Shown: one piece after another, positions 60,799-64,000 of the stretch | How positions within the stretch are numbered: position 1 is the stretch's first letter | Layout of the letters: the number at the start of each line of letters is the position of its first letter | From: JAKAGE01 sp964416665 | Lineage (GTDB): Bacteria; Patescibacteriota; Minisyncoccia; UBA6257; 2-01-FULL-56-20 | Assembly: GCA_964416665.1 (NCBI GenBank) | Contig: CAYQFA010000001.1 | Span: 1 to 64,000 of the forward strand | Length of the DNA: 64,000 nt | Reading direction: 5' to 3' | Program-made: the position numbers and the translations under genes | The notes under the pieces: model-generated | What the model saw: the letters and a program-made list of their open reading frames with translations, nothing else | Told to the model about the DNA's origin: nothing | The model's database searches: none

Positions 60799-61363
60799 CC
60801 TCAAAAAAACGAGAGCTGTTTTTCTCGATCGCGACGGCGTGATCAACCGTGAGGTCGGCATTTTGAGCTCGGTACAACAGCTCACGATCCTTCCGAAGGC
60901 CGCCGCTGCGATAGCGGCCATCAACAAGCTGGGATTCCTTGTGGTGGTCGCCACCAATCAGCCCGTCATCGCGCGCGGACTGATCTCAGAGCCCGAGCTC
61001 GATGCGATCCACGCGGTCATGGTCAGCCGTCTTGCGCGTCACGGCGCGAAGATCGATGCCATTTATTATTGTCCGCACCATCCCGATGCGAACCTCAAAA
61101 AATATCGCGTGCGGTGCCGGTGCCGTAAGCCCAACATCGGTCTCATCATGCGGGCGGTAAAGGAGCACGGCATCGCGCTCGATAAAAGCTTTCTCATCGG
61201 CGACCGGACGGTGGACATCGTGGCGGGCAAGAAAGCCCGCGTTCGTACCATTCTCGTGAGAACCGGTTTCGGCGGGAAGGATGGGAAGTTCGATGTCGCT
61301 CCTGATTTCACTGCAAAAGATCTTGGTGCTGCCGTAAGAATAATAAAAAAATATGCAAAATAA
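60773..61363 (+). CDS. gmhB: D-glycero-D-manno-heptose 1,7-bisphosphate 7-phosphatase
   Basis: A 196-residue HAD-IIIA phosphatase with AVFLDRDGVIN (nucleophile and acid Asp), VVATNQPVIARGLIS, a Cys/His zinc cluster (CPHHPD and RCRCRKP) and FLIGDRTVDIVAG. It removes the 7-phosphate. The start is TTG 60773 (or GTG 60785), inside the end of gmhA. Its end overlaps the next gene by 11 nt. Confidence 0.9.
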   Translation: MSNTVPRSNLKKTRAVFLDRDGVINREVGILSSVQQLTILPKAAAAIAAINKLGFLVVVATNQPVIARGLISEPELDAIHAVMVSRLARHGAKIDAIYYCPHHPDANLKKYRVRCRCRKPNIGLIMRAVKEHGIALDKSFLIGDRTVDIVAGKKARVRTILVRTGFGGKDGKFDVAPDFTAKDLGAAVRIIKKYAK

Positions 61364-62096
61364 GATCACGCAGGCCGTCATTTTGGCAGCCGGTCTCGGC
61401 ACGCGTCTGCGGCCGCTTACCGACACCGTGCCGAAGGTGATGGTCCCTATCGCGCCGGGCAAACCGCTTCTTGAGCATATCGTCGAGCTTCTGCGTGGCC
61501 AGGGCATCACGGACTTTATTGTCAATGTCCATTATCTGCCGGAAGTGATCACTTCGTATTTTGGCGACGGAACAAAATGGGGCGTGCGCATTCGCTACAG
61601 TGATGAGCGCGATCGACCGCTTGAGACCGCAGGTGCGATGAAAAAAATGGAGTCGATGCTGGACGATAATTTCCTTTTTCTCTACGGCGATACGCTTCAT
61701 TTTCTCGATTTCGAACCGCTCATTGAGGAGCATATGGAACACGGCGCCATTGGAACGCTTGTTCTCAAGAGATCCGATTATCCGAAGGACGGCGATATCG
61801 GCGAGTTCGATGTAGCGACCAAAAAGATCATCCGATGGCACACGCGCCCGCACGACATCACCGTGCTCGGTCCGAACATGCTGGTGAATGCCGGTCTCTA
61901 CGCATTTTCAAAAAAAATAGCCGATTATATTCCTTCCGGCGTCCCCGTGAAGCTTGATGGCGAGGTCATTCCCAAGGCGATGGCGGCCGGCGAGCCGCTC
62001 TACGCCTATCCTACCGACGAGATCATCTGGGATATCGGCAGACCGGAAAAATATGAAAAGGCGAAAGAGTATTACGCGAGCCGGATGAAAAACTAA
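61353..62096 (+). CDS. hddC: Heptose-1-phosphate guanylyltransferase-like nucleotidyltransferase
   Basis: A 247-residue sugar-nucleotidyltransferase with AVILAAGLGTRLRPLTDTVP, KVMVPIAPGKPLLEH, FLYGDTLHFLDF and DIGRPEKYEKA. Alone it could be a general NDP-sugar enzyme. Directly after hddA, gmhA and gmhB it is most likely HddC, making GDP-D-glycero-alpha-D-manno-heptose. It is the last gene of the operon, ending at the hairpin 62099-62122. Confidence 0.85.
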   Translation: MQNKITQAVILAAGLGTRLRPLTDTVPKVMVPIAPGKPLLEHIVELLRGQGITDFIVNVHYLPEVITSYFGDGTKWGVRIRYSDERDRPLETAGAMKKMESMLDDNFLFLYGDTLHFLDFEPLIEEHMEHGAIGTLVLKRSDYPKDGDIGEFDVATKKIIRWHTRPHDITVLGPNMLVNAGLYAFSKKIADYIPSGVPVKLDGEVIPKAMAAGEPLYAYPTDEIIWDIGRPEKYEKAKEYYASRMKN

Positions 62097-62098
62097 AA

Positions 62099-62122
62099 CC
62101 CGCACCATGGTTGTGGCGCGGG
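62099..62122. terminator. Convergent terminator hairpin
   Basis: CCCGCACC pairs with GG-GCGGG (62099-62122) around a short loop. It lies between the convergent hddC and the reverse-strand kinase gene, with T-rich sequence on the right side and A-rich on the left. Confidence 0.7.
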
Positions 62123-62147
62123 GCTGTCTTTCTTTGCCGCTTTTCGG

Positions 62148-62714
62148 CTAGGAAAGGATGTATTTGATTGCCTCATCAACGCAGTTTTCGACCGTGTTCG
62201 GTGGGGAGGTGTCGAGCGTGAGATGTTCAACGGGCGGTATCTCGAAGCGGGCTTTCACTTCGTGGTAGCGTTCAAGCGAATTGACACTTGACCAGCAGTT
62301 TACGCCGAATTGTCGGCTCGCGAGACGGCGAGCGATCTCCTCGTCGCTGTCGTTCTCCGGCTTGCACCAGATCACTCGTAGGTTCGGAGAGAGCCTGGCG
62401 GCAATGAGTATCTCCAGGAAGTTGTCCCAGTAGCTTGTTCGGGAGAATGTTGCCGTCACAATGAGCCTCCGGCCCATCGCCATATTTGCGGTGATGGAGG
62501 AATAGAAAAGGTCGTAAGCGCCTTTCATTTCCCTGCGATCCTTTTCCATCTCCTGTTGTGAGACGGGGTGAGGGTTGGGCGTGCCAAAATTCAATACTCG
62601 CACGGCGTCGATATCCAACCAATGGATGTTGAGCTGCTTTGCGATCGCCGCCGCGAGAGTGTCTTTACCTGCGACAGCCCACCCACAAAGTACGATCAAT
62701 TCGCCGTCGTTCAT
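62148..62714 (-). CDS. P-loop kinase-like protein (AAA_33 type)
   Basis: A 188-residue protein with Walker A GWAVAGKDTLA (Lys17), ITANMAMGRRLIVTATFSRT and an EEIARRLASR segment, typical of small-molecule kinases of the AAA_33/adenylylsulfate-kinase-like group. The ATG at 62714 overlaps the IMPase stop (ATGA), so the two are translationally coupled. The pair suggests phosphorylation and dephosphorylation of a sugar or inositol-like substrate. Specificity is unknown. An AAGGAA-like site precedes the ATG. Confidence 0.8.
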   Translation of the reverse strand: MNDGELIVLCGWAVAGKDTLAAAIAKQLNIHWLDIDAVRVLNFGTPNPHPVSQQEMEKDRREMKGAYDLFYSSITANMAMGRRLIVTATFSRTSYWDNFLEILIAARLSPNLRVIWCKPENDSDEEIARRLASRQFGVNCWSSVNSLERYHEVKARFEIPPVEHLTLDTSPPNTVENCVDEAIKYILS

Positions 62715-63526
62715 ATTACACTTCCTTTCAGGAGTTTCAGGATAGCCCTTTGGTCGGTTCCGTTTCCCGAAGCAACGATGTTCCGGGAATTTTCGAAGGT
62801 CGGCCAGTCGCCATTCCAGTCGGTGACGATCCCTCCCGCTTCTTGAGCAAAGATGATCGCCGGAAGGTTGTCCCACGGGGCGTTGTCCACCGACACCAGG
62901 GCACCTACATGACCTTGCGCCAGGGCGGTTGCCGCGACACAACTCGAAAAGCTTGGTCGTACAGTAAGAGTTTTTCCAAGCTCGGATACCTGCGGCGATT
63001 TGAAGAACTTCTTCGATGAGCCCTCAAGCATCACGGTCAGCCGTTCGAGTTGGCCTTCGCGCGCCACGTGGAGTTGATGATACAATTGGTGTTCCTCGCA
63101 CCATTGCCAGGCTCCTCGTCCGTTCTCCGCGTAGAAAAACCCATTTCCGCGGAGCGTTTGGTCGACGGGCCTGAAGATTGCGGCATAGAGCACGTCATCT
63201 CCTTGCCTTCTCGAGATAGCGGCGCCATAAGAGTTGAGTCCCATGCGTCGGTTTCCCGTTCCATCGAGTCCGTCGAGATACCATTCCGGGCGTTCGCCGT
63301 GGTTCTCATCCTTGATGTTGTCTTCCTCACCGACGGTGCTGTCGGCAGGGAAATAGTTGTGAACTACTTCACGCAGTTTTGCGAGCGCCAAGTGGTCAAG
63401 GCTTCCGACGGGAGTTCCGTCGCCCTTGATCTTGTCGCCTAACTGCTCATGTGCTGTGCCGATGTAATTCGGGAGAAGGCTGAGGAACAGCCCTCGCAGC
63501 GCCGTAGTGAATGCTTCATAGCCCAT
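62711..63526 (-). CDS. Inositol monophosphatase family protein
   Basis: A 271-residue metal-dependent phosphatase. The metal site TVGEEDN leads into WYLDGLDGTGN (DxDGT), then PWDNLPAIIFAQEAGGIVTD near the C-terminus. The family includes IMPases, bisphosphate nucleotidases and fructose-bisphosphatases. The ATG at 63526 is set by a strong AAGGAGG six nt upstream. The promoter is at 63589-63618. It is coupled to the kinase gene. Confidence 0.88.
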   Translation of the reverse strand: MGYEAFTTALRGLFLSLLPNYIGTAHEQLGDKIKGDGTPVGSLDHLALAKLREVVHNYFPADSTVGEEDNIKDENHGERPEWYLDGLDGTGNRRMGLNSYGAAISRRQGDDVLYAAIFRPVDQTLRGNGFFYAENGRGAWQWCEEHQLYHQLHVAREGQLERLTVMLEGSSKKFFKSPQVSELGKTLTVRPSFSSCVAATALAQGHVGALVSVDNAPWDNLPAIIFAQEAGGIVTDWNGDWPTFENSRNIVASGNGTDQRAILKLLKGSVI

Positions 63527-63588
63527 CGCGGGCCTCCTTCTTTCTTTTCCGAAATCTCTCAGACCAAAATTTGTGAAGGTCTGGGCAT

Positions 63589-63618
63589 ATAATAACACAT
63601 ATCTAGCACTAAAGTCAA
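63589..63618 (-). promoter_or_regulatory. Promoter of the IMPase-kinase pair
   Basis: Reverse strand: TTGACT (63613-63618), 18-nt spacer, TATTAT (63589-63594), with a leader of about 55 nt ending in AAGGAGG before ATG 63526. Confidence 0.75.
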
Positions 63619-63819
63619 CTCACACGCCATCCCGCAGCTTGGTAGAATTTCTTATGTTTTAGTTGGTATGGGCTGCTCTCAGGAATCGATTTAATGACCT
63701 CTTCCAGAAGAGGCTCTTTGAGCATCTTCAAGGCGGCAAAATATACCAGTGCGCCGAGCGCAATGTATGGGTATATAATGGGTGCTTCTATTGAAGGGAT
63801 AGTTCGGTTATAATGAGGT
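63615..63819 (-). pseudogene. Possible gene remnant with one membrane helix
   Basis: A reverse-strand open frame without a usable start encodes about 67 residues. It has a hydrophobic helix (PIIYPYIALGALVYFAALKM) followed by a charged end (SIPESSPYQLKHKKFYQAAG). Codon use looks coding-like, but there is no ATG before the helix. Upstream lies a TGA and, on the other strand, a promoter. It is probably the 3' fragment of a membrane or glycan-related gene, or a small gene with a non-standard start. Confidence 0.3.
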
Positions 63820-63877
63820 CAGGAGCTATGAGATGGTGACCCCTTGAATCAGGCCAGCGGTCCGCTGCCTCTTTTTT
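63809..63877 (+). promoter_or_regulatory. Promoter and structured leader with attenuator-like terminator
   Basis: TATAAT (63809-63814) is followed by an element in which GGTCA (63817-63821) can pair with TGACC (63837-63841). A terminator hairpin then follows, AGGC-AGCGG/CCGCT-GCCT (63851-63870), with six T (63872-63877), all before the ATG at 63899. The layout fits a small RNA or a transcription attenuator/riboswitch. It matches no riboswitch class I can name. Confidence 0.5.
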
Positions 63878-63898
63878 ATGGGGTTCTTATAAAAATCA

Positions 63899-64000
63899 AT
63901 GGAAAAGATTTTCAAGCAATTTCAAGGGTTGAGACAATACGGGTTGAAATACACCCCATTTATTCTTGCTCGCCTCGGCCTTAAAAGATCCGGCGAGATC
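63899..64000 (+). CDS. N-terminal fragment of an unidentified protein, cut by the window edge
   Basis: ATG 63899 opens a frame of 34 codons to the window end (MEKIFKQFQGLRQYGLKYTP then FILARLGLKRSGEI). It is basic, with no signal peptide yet visible. It lies 21 nt after the T-run of a leader terminator. Too little is visible to name a family. Its position after the glycan operon hints at a methyltransferase or glycosyltransferase. Confidence 0.5.
   Translation, partial: MEKIFKQFQGLRQYGLKYTPFILARLGLKRSGEI

Overview
The window looks like part of a chromosome of a Candidatus Patescibacteria (CPR, Parcubacteria-type) bacterium. This is inferred from a T4SS-like VirB2/VirB4/PrgI locus beside the origin region, an LTD-domain protein, a membrane-tethered Clp ATPase, paired RNase J and RNase Y, tRNA genes without encoded CCA, very tight gene packing, and start codons that mostly lie 6-8 nt after a TATAAT-like box rather than after a Shine-Dalgarno sequence. 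No 16S rRNA is present, so the lineage below phylum is not claimed.

Layout. 1-9.6 kb (+): a secretion/pilus locus, running from a Gly-rich partial protein and two low-complexity cytosolic proteins through PrgI, a split VirB4 (N-domain plus ATPase), a membrane protein, a secreted protein, a VirB2-like pilin with a Cys-rich tail and a membrane-anchored propeller-like protein. 9.6-14.1 kb: the canonical origin block, jag-yidC-rnpA-rpmH (-) followed by dnaA and dnaN (+), with AT-rich DnaA-box-containing gaps. 14.1-18 kb (-): a class A PBP, a 61-residue hyperacidic protein, RuvC and a small secreted protein. 18-33 kb: PilB-like ATPase, RuvB, LTD protein, TsaE, 5'-3' exonuclease, histidine kinase, CTP synthase, HolA, S20, RuvA, a MurE-like ligase, a beta-CASP nuclease, a LOG-like protein and an amino-acid permease, ending in tRNA-Arg(CCG).

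33-39.5 kb is the most irregular part. A 245-bp insertion-like segment follows the tRNA, bounded by a 16-bp copy of its 3' end. Then come a NERD-domain protein, tiny ORFs, LexA with an operator cluster, a family-4 UDG lacking its Fe-S cysteines, a membrane-tethered Clp ATPase and a nucleotidyltransferase. Two long perfect palindromes here have arms unrelated to each other, yet both enclose a 56-nt core of the same length that is nearly identical in its second half. The differences in the first half are compensatory and preserve a TGCT-capped hairpin. Two partial relatives lie at 24.35 and 33.22 kb. This palindromic element family is the strongest candidate for something undescribed.

39.5-49.5 kb: RNase J, tRNA-Leu(CAG), an orphan peptide-binding protein, SecG, a small membrane protein, phosphoglycerate mutase, RNase Y, an O-antigen ligase-like protein and a TPR-like protein. 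49.6-62.1 kb (+): a long glycan operon. CDP-glucose synthesis and dehydration (RfbF, RfbG), a cupin epimerase and an SDR are followed by glycosyltransferases and methyltransferases, then a complete four-step GDP-heptose route (GmhA, HddA, GmhB, HddC). The sugars are probably built into a surface glycan polymerised or transferred by the ligase-like protein. 62.1-64 kb: a reverse-strand kinase/IMPase pair, a gene remnant, a structured leader with a terminator hairpin, and a partial gene at the edge.

Two expression styles coexist. Most genes look leaderless. Three reverse-strand loci (17.2, 27.2 and 62.1-63.5 kb) instead have consensus promoters, longer 5' UTRs, Shine-Dalgarno sites and hairpins at their ends.
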